Below are positions 33,924-43,139 of a stretch of 64,000 nucleotides of DNA, one piece after another. Source of the DNA: Crocosphaera chwakensis CCY0110 (GTDB taxonomy: Bacteria; Cyanobacteriota; Cyanobacteriia; Cyanobacteriales; Microcystaceae); NCBI RefSeq assembly GCF_000169335.1, contig NZ_AAXW01000025.1, positions 1-64,000 of the forward strand, written 5' to 3'. A program made the position numbers and the translations under genes. The number at the start of each line of letters is the position of its first letter. Position 1 is the first letter of the stretch. Below the pieces are notes generated by a model. The model had not been told where the DNA came from. It worked only from the letters and a program-made list of their open reading frames with translations, and did not search any database.

Positions 33924-34268
33924 TTAATCATTATCGACTTGGGATAACTCAAATTGAACATTAGATAAATAACTTGAATTATTAAGGGTTTCAGAAGATA
34001 AACGTCCAGCTTCCACAGCAGCTTTAACTAAAGACTCAGCATCAACTTTACCCGATTTAATCGCTAAACTAAATCGAATATGACTAGGGATTCCTTGTTC
34101 GCTAAAAGTACCACTTCTTCCGTGACTTACTAAGTTAATGGGGGATAAATAAGAGATTTGATTTTGTTCTACAGTAGAATTAACTGCCATAATTTCAGTT
34201 GCATTAACAGGAGTGAAAAAACTACCTAAAACGAGAGAAGATAAACCAGTAATAATAAACCCTTTCAT
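33924..34268 (-). CDS. Small secreted protein, unknown
   Basis: About 114 residues, starting at the second ATG (34268), which has GGAG 9 nt upstream; an ATG at 34283 is also in frame. The N-terminal signal peptide (MKGFIITGLSSLVLGSFFTPVNA) has a clear cleavage site after NATE or VNA. The mature part has a SHGRSGTFSEQGIPSHIRF segment and a C-terminal VAAVEAGRL-like helix region. I do not recognise the family; it is likely periplasmic or exported. It is flanked by petH's terminator and a membrane-protein gene. Confidence 0.7.
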   Translation of the reverse strand: MKGFIITGLSSLVLGSFFTPVNATEIMAVNSTVEQNQISYLSPINLVSHGRSGTFSEQGIPSHIRFSLAIKSGKVDAESLVKAAVEAGRLSSETLNNSSYLSNVQFELSQVDND

Positions 34269-34505
34269 GATTAATAACTCCATTGCTTTGTTTCGTTATT
34301 CTTAGTATGGGAGAGTTATATTAAAAGGATATGACTGAATTCTGAGTGAAAAATAAGAGTTACCTAAGTTATCTGAGAATTCGATGATATGGCGGTTATG
34401 GTACTACGCATTATGATTAAGATATCGATAAAATTACAAAACCTTGTAAGGTTTGCATTACCCACATACCCACACTACAGTAACGTCTGCTATGTCGTCA
34501 TCTAA

Positions 34506-34530
34506 TAAAAAATCCCCCCAAATGGGAGGA
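34506..34530 (-). terminator. Terminator of the DUF4149-like membrane protein gene
   Basis: On the minus strand, TCCTCCC (complement of 34524-34530) pairs with GGGGGGA (complement of 34513-34519) over a 4-nt loop and is followed by a T-run. It lies about 28 bp after the stop at 34558. Confidence 0.75.
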
Positions 34531-34557
34531 AATATTTACTCAATTTCATGACTCAAT

Positions 34558-35067
34558 CTACTTTAATTCACAGGAATCACGATAACACCAGCGTAACAAA
34601 GTAATACCAATAGCAAACTTAACCACTTCTAAAACCCAATAACTCCAATGAAGAGAAATCATAGCAGAAGGCATCGTGTTGGTGGCTGCAAACGGATTAA
34701 TTTCTAAACCAAAAGCACTTAATTCTGGCGTTAAGAAATAAGTGTAAATTAAAGCGATACCAAGTAAAACGCTGGCTAAAATGATTGACCAACGTTCCTG
34801 AAGATGAATAAGAAGATGATGGCGACGGAAAATCAAAAATCCCGTTAAAACAATAGCTGCACAGACTAATTCAATGCGGTTGAATAATCCAAAAATAATA
34901 AACCCTGCACTGGCGAAACTTCCCTGGCTCATCATCCCTGATAAAGATAACCCAGGAATGACAACACAATCAAGCATAAGACTACTACTTAGCCAGAAAC
35001 CCAGGGCAAACATTACAATAGTTGTCCAGCTAAGAAATTTCCAACGATTATTAGATAAGGCATTCAT
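34558..35067 (-). CDS. Four-helix membrane protein, DUF4149-like
   Basis: A 169-residue integral membrane protein with hydrophobic helices at about 12-32, 50-78, 88-110 and 138-158. Its layout and WTTIVMFALGFWLSSSLMLD opening resemble cyanobacterial DUF4149-type proteins, but the assignment is visual. No catalytic motif is seen. It has its own terminator, and the upstream ABC permease gene is on the same strand but 130 bp away, so they may be separate units. Confidence 0.7.
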   Translation of the reverse strand: MNALSNNRWKFLSWTTIVMFALGFWLSSSLMLDCVVIPGLSLSGMMSQGSFASAGFIIFGLFNRIELVCAAIVLTGFLIFRRHHLLIHLQERWSIILASVLLGIALIYTYFLTPELSAFGLEINPFAATNTMPSAMISLHWSYWVLEVVKFAIGITLLRWCYRDSCELK

Positions 35068-35199
35068 CGGACTTTTCTCCTTTATTGTCCTATTTTCATT
35101 ATTAAAGGAAATGAGTGGGGATTCACAGGTTTTGATAAATATCTTTACGTTAGTCTTTATCAGTCATACTATAAATAATGTCCTTATCTCTAACATTTC

Positions 35200-36156
35200 T
35201 TAATATTTAACTCTAGGATCAAGAAAACCATAGGTTATATCAGCAATCAGATTAAAAATAACAATTAAAATGCCATAAATAAAGGTGATGGCCATAACAA
35301 CAGGGGTATCACTACGATAAATTGAATCAATTAATAATGCCCCTATTCCTGGTACTCTAAATATTTGTTCTGTTACTAAAGCTCCAGTAAAAATAGTGGG
35401 AATATCTAGGGCAATTAAGGTTACTACAGGAATTAAAGCATTGCGAATAATATGATTTTTAAGTATAGCAAAATTACTTAATCCTTTTGCTTGTGCTGTG
35501 CGAACATAATCATAGGTTAATTCATCTAAAATAGCAGAACGAATGAAGCGCATTAACACAGCAGATTGATATAAAGCTAACACAGCAATAGGCATGATAG
35601 ACTGTTTTACTTGTTCGATAAAAGTAGAAAAATTAGTTACTTCTAGGGTACTATTATAAATAAAAGGAAACCAATTTAATTGAACACTAAAAATAACAAT
35701 CAATAATAATCCTGTTAAAAAAGTAGGTAACGAATAGCCTAAAAATGCAAAAGTTGTAATGATTTGGTCTAACCAAGAATAACGTTTAACAGCAGAAATA
35801 AGTCCTAAAGGAAAAGCTACTAAAATACTGAATATATAGGCAGTTCCTACTACCCATAAAGTAGTGGGTAAACGTTGTAAAATAAGGTTTAATACAGGAC
35901 TTCGACTGGTAAAAGAATAGCCTAAATCTCCTCTAATAAAGGCAAAAAACCATTTAATATAACGGATATGAATAGGTTGATCCAATCCCAAATTTTTACG
36001 AATATTTTCTCTAACTTCTTCGGTGATAGAAGGGTTAGAAGCGAATTCTCCTAATGGATCACCTGGGGCTAATGCTAAAATAGTAAAGAGAACTAAACTA
36101 ATAGCAATTAGGGTAGGTATGGCAATTAATAGGCGTTTAATTAAGTATTGAGTCAT
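35200..36156 (-). CDS. ABC transporter permease, DppB/OppB family
   Basis: A 318-residue inner-membrane permease of peptide/nickel-type importers with about six helices. Features: QYLIKRLLIAIPTLIAISLV start, LAPGDPLGEF, the GDLGYSFTSRSPV loop and the EAA-like DYVRTAQAKGLSNFAILKNHIIRNALIPV segment that docks to the ATPase, ending ITYGFLDPRVKY. No partner permease (DppC), ATPase or binding-protein gene is adjacent, so the rest of the transporter must be encoded elsewhere, as often in cyanobacteria. Substrate not determinable. Confidence 0.92.
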   Translation of the reverse strand: MTQYLIKRLLIAIPTLIAISLVLFTILALAPGDPLGEFASNPSITEEVRENIRKNLGLDQPIHIRYIKWFFAFIRGDLGYSFTSRSPVLNLILQRLPTTLWVVGTAYIFSILVAFPLGLISAVKRYSWLDQIITTFAFLGYSLPTFLTGLLLIVIFSVQLNWFPFIYNSTLEVTNFSTFIEQVKQSIMPIAVLALYQSAVLMRFIRSAILDELTYDYVRTAQAKGLSNFAILKNHIIRNALIPVVTLIALDIPTIFTGALVTEQIFRVPGIGALLIDSIYRSDTPVVMAITFIYGILIVIFNLIADITYGFLDPRVKY

Positions 36157-36278
36157 GTATATCTCACGGATATAGAAATTGCTGTATTATAAGCGTTAAT
36201 TTCTTCCCCAACAAAAAAATAGAGTGAGAAAATATCACCCTAAATAAAAAAAATGTATATAATTTGACTGAGAACGGC

Positions 36279-36343
36279 TATAATCCAATCCAATTGACCG
36301 TACTTGTATATAGAAGGGGGTGAGAGTATAACTCACCCTTTTT
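36279..36343 (+). ncRNA. Possible short RNA with promoter box and terminator
   Basis: A consensus TATAAT (36279-36284) is followed about 34 bp later by a perfect 7-bp hairpin, GGGTGAG (36318-36324) with CTCACCC (36332-36338), and a T-run (36339-36343). There is no ORF between. This would produce a transcript of roughly 50 nt. No good -35 is seen. The hairpin might instead be a terminator for minus-strand transcripts from the TPR gene region. Confidence 0.35.
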
Positions 36344-36345
36344 AC

Positions 36346-36471
36346 TTACATTAAACCTAATTGAGAAGGATGCCTTGTCCAGTGAGTATTCAGTAGCATA
36401 CCGATGACGAGCCAAGCATAGCTAGCGACGTTCAGTTTCAGCAATGTGGTGAAGCCGAATTTGGTTCTTGA
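36346..36471 (-). pseudogene. Possible gene remnant
   Basis: A stop-free stretch of 41 codons on the minus strand that is more GC-rich than the DNA around it. It has a protein-like hydrophobic middle (LLKLNVASYAWLVIGMLLNT) and ends in TAA. There is no good ATG or Shine-Dalgarno at its 5' side. I do not recognise the family. It may be the 3' end of a decayed membrane-protein gene, or chance. The rest of the 436-bp gap (36472-36592) shows nothing. Confidence 0.3.
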
Positions 36472-36592
36472 TTATCATAGTGATAAACTCTGTATTGGGT
36501 AAGTGCATTTAAGTCAAGTGCTGACTACATCTAACAAAACTTTTCGACATTGCAAGATTTCTTACATTCTAAGGGGTAATTTTTTCAATTTT

Positions 36593-37222
36593 TTAGTTTC
36601 CAACTTGAGCGATGTTATGACGTATTTCTTGCTCTAAGATGGGATCACTGGCTTTCTGGGCTATGTATAACGCCTCTTGGTAGTATTGTAAAGCTGTAGA
36701 TACTTTTCCAGTTAAACTGTAAACTTCTCCGATATTATTGAGCGTTTTTGCCATATCTGCGGGTTTGTCTACTTGTTGAGTAATGGGTAATGCCCGTTGA
36801 TAGTAAGTCAAGGCTTCTTGATATTGTCCAAGACTTTGATAGGATGCTCCCATATTATTGAGAGCAGCACCAACAACTCGGCGATCGCCACTTTGTTGAG
36901 CCATCGGTAACGCTTGCTGATAATAGTCTAATGCTGTCGAAGGTTGTTGAAGTTCATGATAATTTAACCCCAGTCCCACCAAGGCGAAGGCTTGTAAGTT
37001 TTTTTTATTATGTTGTTGAGCCATATCGAGAACTTGTTGCCAGGTGTTGATCGCTTGTTGAGACTGGCCTTGTTCAGTTTGTATTTTGGCTTGTTCTGTC
37101 AGTTGTTGTAGGGTTGTTTCAATACTTTCGGTTTCTGCCCAAGTTGGTCTTGAAGTAACGATTAAGGTCACTGGGGTTAGACAAAGGGTAAAAACTAACA
37201 AACGAGAAATAAAAGTGTTCAT
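36593..37222 (-). CDS. Secreted TPR-repeat protein
   Basis: A 209-residue protein with an N-terminal signal peptide (about 1-28, ending TWAE). About four tetratricopeptide repeats follow from about 45 to 200; typical units are AFALVGLGLNYHELQQPSTA, ALNNMGASYQSLGQYQEAL and TLNNIGEVYSLTGKVSTAL. TPR arrays bind proteins; this one would act in the periplasm or outside. Cyanobacteria have many such proteins with unknown partners. It stands alone between the ABC permease and coaD on the same strand. Confidence 0.85.
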   Translation of the reverse strand: MNTFISRLLVFTLCLTPVTLIVTSRPTWAETESIETTLQQLTEQAKIQTEQGQSQQAINTWQQVLDMAQQHNKKNLQAFALVGLGLNYHELQQPSTALDYYQQALPMAQQSGDRRVVGAALNNMGASYQSLGQYQEALTYYQRALPITQQVDKPADMAKTLNNIGEVYSLTGKVSTALQYYQEALYIAQKASDPILEQEIRHNIAQVGN

Positions 37223-37407
37223 GATTTGATAAGTGGGATAATTATCAATAAGTATAATTACAGTTTTTTTGAATAATTTTTAACTGTAACTAAGTATAAT
37301 TTTGTAATTCAATCAAATTTTTCTCATAGAAATTAAGTAATTTCTTGGATAAAATCAATTTTGAATTAAAATCTTGAAATTGATAATAATATTATAAATT
37401 ATTGGGT

Positions 37408-37890
37408 TCATTTTTTGTTTTTATAATATTCTCGAAGATCCTGAACCACATTTTCAGGAACCATATGAGCAATAGAGCCACCAAACTGGGCAATTTCCTT
37501 GACGGTACTACTACTTAAAAAGCTATACTCTTTGTTAGTAGCTAGAAAAATAGTTTGTACATCTTCAGACAGAGTTTTATTAGTGTGAGCCATCTGCAAT
37601 TCCTTCTCAAAATCAGACAAGACCCGTAAACCCCGTAATAATACCTGAGCGTTCCGTAACTTTGCGTAATCTACCGTTAATCCTCGGTAACTATCCACTT
37701 CAACCCCAGATAAGTGTTGCGTACATTCAATAATTTGTTCGACCCTTTTTTCTACAGGAAACAGAGGTCGTTTATTAGGATTGTACATAACTGTAACGAT
37801 GACTTTTTCAAATAATAAAACGCCTCGCTCAATGATATCGAGATGACCAAGGGTAATGGGATCAAAACTGCCTGGGTAAATGGCTATCAT
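37408..37890 (-). CDS. coaD: Phosphopantetheine adenylyltransferase
   Basis: Adenylates 4'-phosphopantetheine in coenzyme A synthesis. 160 residues with the nucleotidyltransferase GSFDPITLGHLDII (His18 region, T/HxGH motif), the YRGLTVDYA and LRGLRVLSDFEKELQMA segments and a C-terminal FLSSSTVKEIA (ISSS-like ATP motif), all in the expected places. Divergent from crtE across 86 bp. Confidence 0.96.
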   Translation of the reverse strand: MIAIYPGSFDPITLGHLDIIERGVLLFEKVIVTVMYNPNKRPLFPVEKRVEQIIECTQHLSGVEVDSYRGLTVDYAKLRNAQVLLRGLRVLSDFEKELQMAHTNKTLSEDVQTIFLATNKEYSFLSSSTVKEIAQFGGSIAHMVPENVVQDLREYYKNKK

Positions 37891-37976
37891 TTTAGAGACT
37901 CCATTGAGTGAAGACTTGCGGTAAAGTAAACTGATAGAAATGATACAAAATAATAGTTAACTATAGGCACTCAGAC

Positions 37977-38906
37977 ATGGTTATGACAGGTGAAGACCGT
38001 GTGACGCACACAGAAGCATCGGATTTTGATCTTGCGTCCTATCTTAAAGATAAAAAACAGTTGGTTGAAGCGGCCTTGGATCAGTCCCTTCCCATTATCC
38101 GTCCTGAAAAAATCTACGAAGCCATGCGCTATTCGCTTTTAGCAGGAGGAAAACGATTACGCCCCATTCTTTGCTTAACCACTTGTGAGCTAATGGGAGG
38201 AACGGTAGAGATGTCACTTCCCACGGCTTGCGCCCTAGAAATGATTCATACCATGTCTTTAATTCACGACGATCTCCCTGCTATGGATGATGATGATTAT
38301 CGACGGGGAAAACTGACCAATCACAAGGTTTATGGAGAAGACATTGCGATTTTAGCTGGAGACGCTTTATTATCCTACGCCTTTGAATATGTGGCCACTC
38401 AAACTCGTAACGTAGATTTAGCCAATCTTATGAATGTGATTGCTCGTTTAGGGCGTACGGTAGGGGCTGCAGGATTAGTAGGCGGTCAAGTATTAGACCT
38501 AGAATCGGAAGGGAAATTAGATGTCACAGTAGACACCTTAAAATTCATTCATATCCACAAAACAGGGGCATTATTAGAGACTTCTGTGGTGTCTGGAGCT
38601 ATTTTGGCTGGAGCAAAGCAAGAGGACGTAGAACGGCTTTCTCGTTACGCTCAGAATATTGGGTTAGCCTTTCAAATTATCGACGATATTTTAGACGTAA
38701 CAGCTAGTACGGAAGAATTAGGAAAAACCGCAGGGAAAGATCAAAGGGACAAAAAAGCCACCTATCCTAGTTTGTGGGGCTTAGAAGAATCTCAAAAACA
38801 AGCACAAGCCCTTATTGATGATGCGATCGCCCAGGTCGATCCCTACGGGCAATCTGCTCAACCTTTAAAAGCGATCGCCCAATTTATTGTTGCTCGCAAA
38901 AATTAA
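37977..38906 (+). CDS. crtE: Geranylgeranyl diphosphate synthase
   Basis: A trans-prenyltransferase making the C20 precursor of carotenoids, phytyl chains and plastoquinone side chains. 309 residues; the first Asp-rich motif is DDLPAMDDDDYRRGK (about 98-112), the second is DDILDVTAS (about 239-247), and GGKRLRPIL and KTGALL are in place. The product length C20 is inferred from the family and organism type. Two in-frame ATGs (37977 and 37983) are both possible. The next gene follows 18 bp after the stop. Confidence 0.93.
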   Translation: MVMTGEDRVTHTEASDFDLASYLKDKKQLVEAALDQSLPIIRPEKIYEAMRYSLLAGGKRLRPILCLTTCELMGGTVEMSLPTACALEMIHTMSLIHDDLPAMDDDDYRRGKLTNHKVYGEDIAILAGDALLSYAFEYVATQTRNVDLANLMNVIARLGRTVGAAGLVGGQVLDLESEGKLDVTVDTLKFIHIHKTGALLETSVVSGAILAGAKQEDVERLSRYAQNIGLAFQIIDDILDVTASTEELGKTAGKDQRDKKATYPSLWGLEESQKQAQALIDDAIAQVDPYGQSAQPLKAIAQFIVARKN

Positions 38907-38924
38907 ACTTTCTCACCATTAATC

Positions 38925-39383
38925 ATGCAGGATTTTGAAGCAATTTTTCACAACAAAATACTGTTGGTGTCCCTGATGGCCTGTTTTTCTGCTCAAGGAT
39001 TGAAGTTAATTATTGAGTTAATTCGTTATCGCAAAATTAACTTTCGCTACCTCGTTACCACAGGGGGAATGCCAAGCGCACACTCTGCCTTAGTTGGCGC
39101 TTTGGCCACAGGAGTTGGATTAACCAGAGGGTGGGAAAGTCCAGAATTTGCCATTGCTTGCTTATTTGCTGTAATTGTCATGTACGATGCAGCAGGAGTT
39201 CGTCAAGCAGCAGGAAAACAAGCCCGAATACTCAATCAATTACTCGATGAGTTGATACATGATACCCATCAGCTTAATACAGAAGAGAGGTTAAAGGAGT
39301 TACTCGGACATACCCCTTTTCAAGTTTTAATTGGCTTAACTTGGGGGGTTGGAGTGTGTCTATTAACAATATCAGTTCTTTGA
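38925..39383 (+). CDS. Divergent PAP2 family membrane protein (YuiD/DUF212-like)
   Basis: A 152-residue membrane protein of the divergent PAP2 (acid phosphatase/vanadium haloperoxidase-related) family. It has the TGGMPSAHSALVGALATGVG signature (about 45-64) with the SAHS core, then YDAAGVRQAAGKQA, and helices at both ends. A phosphatase role on a lipid phosphate is suggested by the fold but not shown for this branch. Close to crtE (18 bp), where a prenyl-diphosphate link is tempting but unproven. Confidence 0.87.
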   Translation: MQDFEAIFHNKILLVSLMACFSAQGLKLIIELIRYRKINFRYLVTTGGMPSAHSALVGALATGVGLTRGWESPEFAIACLFAVIVMYDAAGVRQAAGKQARILNQLLDELIHDTHQLNTEERLKELLGHTPFQVLIGLTWGVGVCLLTISVL

Positions 39384-40179
39384 AAAACCTTACCTAATTT
39401 GAGACTTTTAAGATCAACTAACGTCTCAATTGAGTAGTATGGGAATAGATGTGAGATTTCATAGCAGTTTTCATTTGCATTGAATCAAGAGCAAACTTAG
39501 AAAGTTTCCCCACACTTCCCACACTCACTCAAAATAAAGTAATTATTAATACACCCAGTCAAAAACTGCTGTCAGTTTGGTGACGGGAATCAGTGCAATC
39601 TTCAGTTATTCTTTATTACAACGGAAAGAATTGACCAGAAGAGGATCACGGGTCATCAAACTTTGATATTTTATGGGTGTTAACCGAACCTAAATAGATC
39701 GATCACTCAAAAACTTTGCTAACGTATGAGTAAAAGAACTAAATTTTTTCGTCTGTTAAAAACAAAAATACCACTTTTTGTTGATCTATTCTATCGGAAT
39801 AACCTGATCTCAGACGAAAATCTACCTAAAATAGTTGAGTGTTAAACTCAGTGTCTACGCTCTTTAACCCTAAACTTGGACGACTTTGAGTCAAGATTCA
39901 TTCAATCTTGATGCCATTAAAACAAAAACTGTCCCCGATTTTTGGTAATCGAGGCTACAATCGGATAAGTCTTTAATTTTCATAGAGTGAGAACTATGAG
40001 ATTTTGAAGATAATCTAGGAATAAACAACTCATTATCCTCAAAAATCGCCATGATCTCATATCGTCTAAGAAAATTAGGTCTATCCTAGAAAATAGTCCA
40101 GCGAGACTCATTTAACTAACTCAACTAATCATTCACCCTTATTTCTAGTTTTGCACCGAAGGAGCAAGAGGAAAACGGT
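39384..40179 (+). promoter_or_regulatory. Long untranslated region upstream of rpoD
   Basis: 796 bp without a gene. It holds a 7-bp hairpin, TTGAGAC/GTCTCAA (39399-39429), a perfect 8-bp hairpin, TCAAGATT/AATCTTGA (39891-39911), an 8-bp hairpin with one G-T pair, CCCCGATT/AATCGAGG (39933-39954), and CATAG/CTATG (39981-39998). Promoters for a housekeeping sigma factor are expected here, but I cannot place one with confidence. AAGGAG and AGAGG precede the rpoD ATG. Confidence 0.45.
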
Positions 40180-41430
40180 ATGACGCAGGCTAACGACCTA
40201 TTAACCCTTACTGAATCTCAGATGGAAGTAGCATTCTTTATTGATGAAGACCCAGACACATCTACTAATGATATTGCTGAAGCAGATGGTAAAAAAACAC
40301 GCAAGATTACTGCTTCTCGTCGTCGAGATCCTGGGAAGAAAAAACCTTACACAGAGGATTCGATTCGGGTTTATTTGCAAGAAATAGGTCGCATTCGACT
40401 TTTGCGGGCTGAAGAAGAAATTGAATTAGCTCGTAAAATTGCTGATCTACTCCAACTTGAACGAATTAGAGAAGCATTATGGGAAGAACTTGATCAAGAA
40501 CCTACGGATGAACAATGGGGCAAACGAATCTTTCAATGGGAAAATATTGAGCAAATGCTTCGCGCTCAATCATCAAAGGAGAAAGAACCTAAATGGTCTG
40601 AAGTAACAGATATGTTACAAAAGGCTGAGATAATTTCAGATTTAGAAAAAACCTGGAAGCTAGAATCTAAAGCTTATCTTCCTAAGTTTAAGCGTCGTTT
40701 ATATTTAGGACGTAAAGCTAAGGATAAAATGGTTCATTCTAACCTCCGTTTAGTGGTTTCCATCGCTAAAAAATACATGAATCGCGGTTTATCTTTCCAA
40801 GATTTGATTCAGGAAGGATCATTAGGTTTGATTCGGGCTGCTGAAAAATTTGACCACGAGAAAGGCTATAAGTTCTCTACCTATGCTACTTGGTGGATTC
40901 GCCAAGCCATCACTAGAGCGATCGCCGATCAATCTCGCACCATTCGTCTTCCTGTCCATCTTTACGAAACTATCTCCCGTATCAAGAAAACAACAAAACT
41001 CCTTTCTCAAGAAATGCGTCGCAAGCCTACCGAAGAAGAAATTGCGACTCGCATGGAAATGACTATCGAGAAGTTACGTTTCATTGCCAAATCAGCACAA
41101 CTTCCTATCTCTCTAGAAACCCCCATCGGGAAAGAAGAAGATTCCCGTTTGGGGGATTTTATTGAAGCGGATGGGGAAACCCCAGAAGATGAAGTCTCTA
41201 AAAACCTTTTACGGGAAGATTTAGAGAATGTCCTTGATACTTTAAGCCCCAGAGAAAGAGATGTCCTGCGGTTACGTTATGGCTTGGATGATGGCCGCAT
41301 GAAAACCCTAGAGGAAATTGGCCAGATTTTCAATGTTACCCGTGAACGCATTCGTCAAATTGAAGCAAAAGCATTACGGAAGTTACGTCATCCTAACCGT
41401 AATAGTATTCTTAAAGAATATATTCGCTAA
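40180..41430 (+). CDS. rpoD: Principal RNA polymerase sigma factor (SigA/RpoD1)
   Basis: The housekeeping group 1 sigma-70 factor. 416 residues: a short acidic/basic N-terminus (DPGKKKPYTEDSIRVYLQEI, region 1.2), the non-conserved region, region 2 with NLRLVVSIAKKYMNRGLSFQDLIQEG and TYATWWIRQAI (2.3-2.4), region 3, and region 4 with ERDVLRLRYGLDDG and the HTH TLEEIGQIFNVTRERIRQIEAKALRKL. The N-terminal extension is more typical of SigA than of group 2 factors. Preceded by AAGGAG; a perfect hairpin lies downstream. Confidence 0.94.
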   Translation: MTQANDLLTLTESQMEVAFFIDEDPDTSTNDIAEADGKKTRKITASRRRDPGKKKPYTEDSIRVYLQEIGRIRLLRAEEEIELARKIADLLQLERIREALWEELDQEPTDEQWGKRIFQWENIEQMLRAQSSKEKEPKWSEVTDMLQKAEIISDLEKTWKLESKAYLPKFKRRLYLGRKAKDKMVHSNLRLVVSIAKKYMNRGLSFQDLIQEGSLGLIRAAEKFDHEKGYKFSTYATWWIRQAITRAIADQSRTIRLPVHLYETISRIKKTTKLLSQEMRRKPTEEEIATRMEMTIEKLRFIAKSAQLPISLETPIGKEEDSRLGDFIEADGETPEDEVSKNLLREDLENVLDTLSPRERDVLRLRYGLDDGRMKTLEEIGQIFNVTRERIRQIEAKALRKLRHPNRNSILKEYIR

Positions 41431-41489
41431 ATCAACTCGCTAAAATCTTCTATCTTAAGAGAGAATTTAGCCAACAATAATTTAGCTTG

Positions 41490-41525
41490 ATTGGGATGAG
41501 CGTAATCTCATCCCAATTCATTTAT
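41490..41525 (+). terminator. Terminator-like hairpin after rpoD
   Basis: ATTGGGATGAG (41490-41500) pairs perfectly with CTCATCCCAAT (41507-41517), an 11-bp stem with a 6-nt loop. The following TCATTTATTTT is T-rich but broken. Confidence 0.75.
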
Positions 41526-41629
41526 TTTATAGCGTTTCTCGGAGTTATGAGGTAAACACAACATCTGCCTTCTAGCTTTCAATAGGGATCACTTTTGTAC
41601 CTTACCAATAAGGGAACTGCTATATAAAA
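41524..41629. mobile_element. MITE-like element, partial second copy near 51.0 kb
   Basis: The ends ATTTTATAGCGTTTCTC (41524-41540) and GGGAACTGCTATATAAAA (41612-41629) are imperfect inverted copies; there is no ORF between. The 29-nt 3' part (41597-41625) recurs with 24 of 29 positions identical at 51010-51038, so it is a dispersed repeat. Confidence 0.55.
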
Positions 41630-41664
41630 GTAATTAGTTTCCAACTTTAGGAGCAATAGAATAG

Positions 41665-42321
41665 TTATCCTCCTAATTTATACTTTCCAATTTCTAATAA
41701 ATCTCTAGTGCCTGTTATTCCTTGTCCCATAAATAATAATAAGGCGAAACAATTAAGAATAATATGAAATTTTCGCCAGCGATTTGATTTATCTTTATAA
41801 ATATCTTCAATAATAGCTAAGGAAAAAATCATTAATAAAGCAGCAGTAATCCCATAATAATAATGGGAAATATACCACTCGTTCGTTCGACGAAATACTC
41901 CATCTTGACACCCTAAAATGATAATTCCCATTCCCGTCAATGTGGCAAAAATTCCCCGCCAATGTTTCTGTCTAGAAATATGAAGAAAATAGAGAGAAAC
42001 AGCAGTTAAAATAAACATTAAAATAAGAAAAATAAATTGTAAGAAATTACTAGACCACATCTGATTTTTAATAATGTTTTCTCCAATGGGATAAGCTAGT
42101 CCAAATAAAGTGACAGCTATCACAAAACTAGACAACCAACGCCCTATTTTAAGATGTTCTGACCCCACAATAGGAGGAATTTTACTCTTATGATTGTCAA
42201 TAATAGCTAAGCGTCTTTGACGAGTTTGCCAAGCAAAATAAGAAACAATTCCAATCAAAGGGAAAACGCAAATAATGGCTAATACAGGATGAATAATGAG
42301 CAAAAAATCAACAGGGTTCAT
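41665..42321 (-). CDS. DUF4079 family membrane protein
   Basis: A 218-residue integral membrane protein with about six hydrophobic helices. The start MNPVDFLLIIHPVLAIICVF and the paired His-containing helices (LLIIHPVLA, YFLHISRQKHW) match DUF4079, a cyanobacterial and plastid-lineage family; some relatives of this fold bind haem, which is a guess here. It stands alone, with the MITE-like element downstream of its stop. Confidence 0.82.
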   Translation of the reverse strand: MNPVDFLLIIHPVLAIICVFPLIGIVSYFAWQTRQRRLAIIDNHKSKIPPIVGSEHLKIGRWLSSFVIAVTLFGLAYPIGENIIKNQMWSSNFLQFIFLILMFILTAVSLYFLHISRQKHWRGIFATLTGMGIIILGCQDGVFRRTNEWYISHYYYGITAALLMIFSLAIIEDIYKDKSNRWRKFHIILNCFALLLFMGQGITGTRDLLEIGKYKLGG

Positions 42322-42546
42322 GATTAATAACGTTATTCATTACTAATAACTTGTTAGCTTCAGCAAGCCAATAAGTCCTACCTGAAACTATATCTCAAAT
42401 TATAATAACCATTACTTAAAATTTGATGAGAAAATCATGACTCTTCATTAATTAATAATGAAGAGGGAGGTTGTCGACAAAGATAAAACAATTATTAATT
42501 ATTAATGATTTATTGATAACCTACCCTATTCTTCTTGCTTATGAAC

Positions 42547-42879
42547 TCAGACAATTACTTCAAGAGGAGTCCCACTTTGTGGTGGGGGATAAATACGGAT
42601 TCTCGCTTGTTTTCCTAGTTGATGTAAGTGATTGCTTACTGTCTCTAAGGATTTTAGAATTTGCCAAGTCAAGCCATTTTTAGGACAAATTAACACTAAA
42701 GTTAACCCATCACGACCAGTCGTTAAATTCCAACCGCATTTTGATAATAAATTTTGAGTTTGTTCATCACAAGAATTATAAAACAAACGGCTAACAATAT
42801 CATTGAATTCCCAACATAATTCGAGATCGCCGGGAACCCAACAGGGTAAATCATCGGGAGGTAAAAAGGATGGATTCAT
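42547..42879 (-). CDS. Hypothetical protein
   Basis: A 110-residue soluble protein that I do not recognise. The Pro/Trp-rich N-terminus (MNPSFLPPDDLPCWVPGDLE) is followed by an alpha/beta domain with three Cys and a C-terminal Pro-rich end. No signal peptide or membrane helix. It stands alone upstream (in minus-strand sense) of the DUF4079 gene and downstream of the cheA-like gene. Confidence 0.65.
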   Translation of the reverse strand: MNPSFLPPDDLPCWVPGDLELCWEFNDIVSRLFYNSCDEQTQNLLSKCGWNLTTGRDGLTLVLICPKNGLTWQILKSLETVSNHLHQLGKQARIRIYPPPQSGTPLEVIV

Positions 42880-43139
42880 AAGAAATATCAGGGATTTTTA
42901 ATCTAACTTAATTTTTGTATAAAATGTTACAGAAGTCAAGACGAGAGTATATTAAGAATCATAAAAAGCATAAATACTTATCTTTTGTACCTTTGACAAA
43001 ATTAGGTAGTTAAAGATAGGCAATCCGCAATAGAATTTTTTTTTGAGTTCAAGTACCTTCAAATTTATTGTCTATGTATAAATTGTTAAGTTTTTTGTAC
43101 TGATATCTTGTATCAGTATGTAAGCATTGGTGCAATTGT

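Noticed and set aside
34269..34283. Upstream ATG of the small secreted protein
   Set aside because: The second ATG (34268) has GGAG at good spacing and begins a normal signal peptide.
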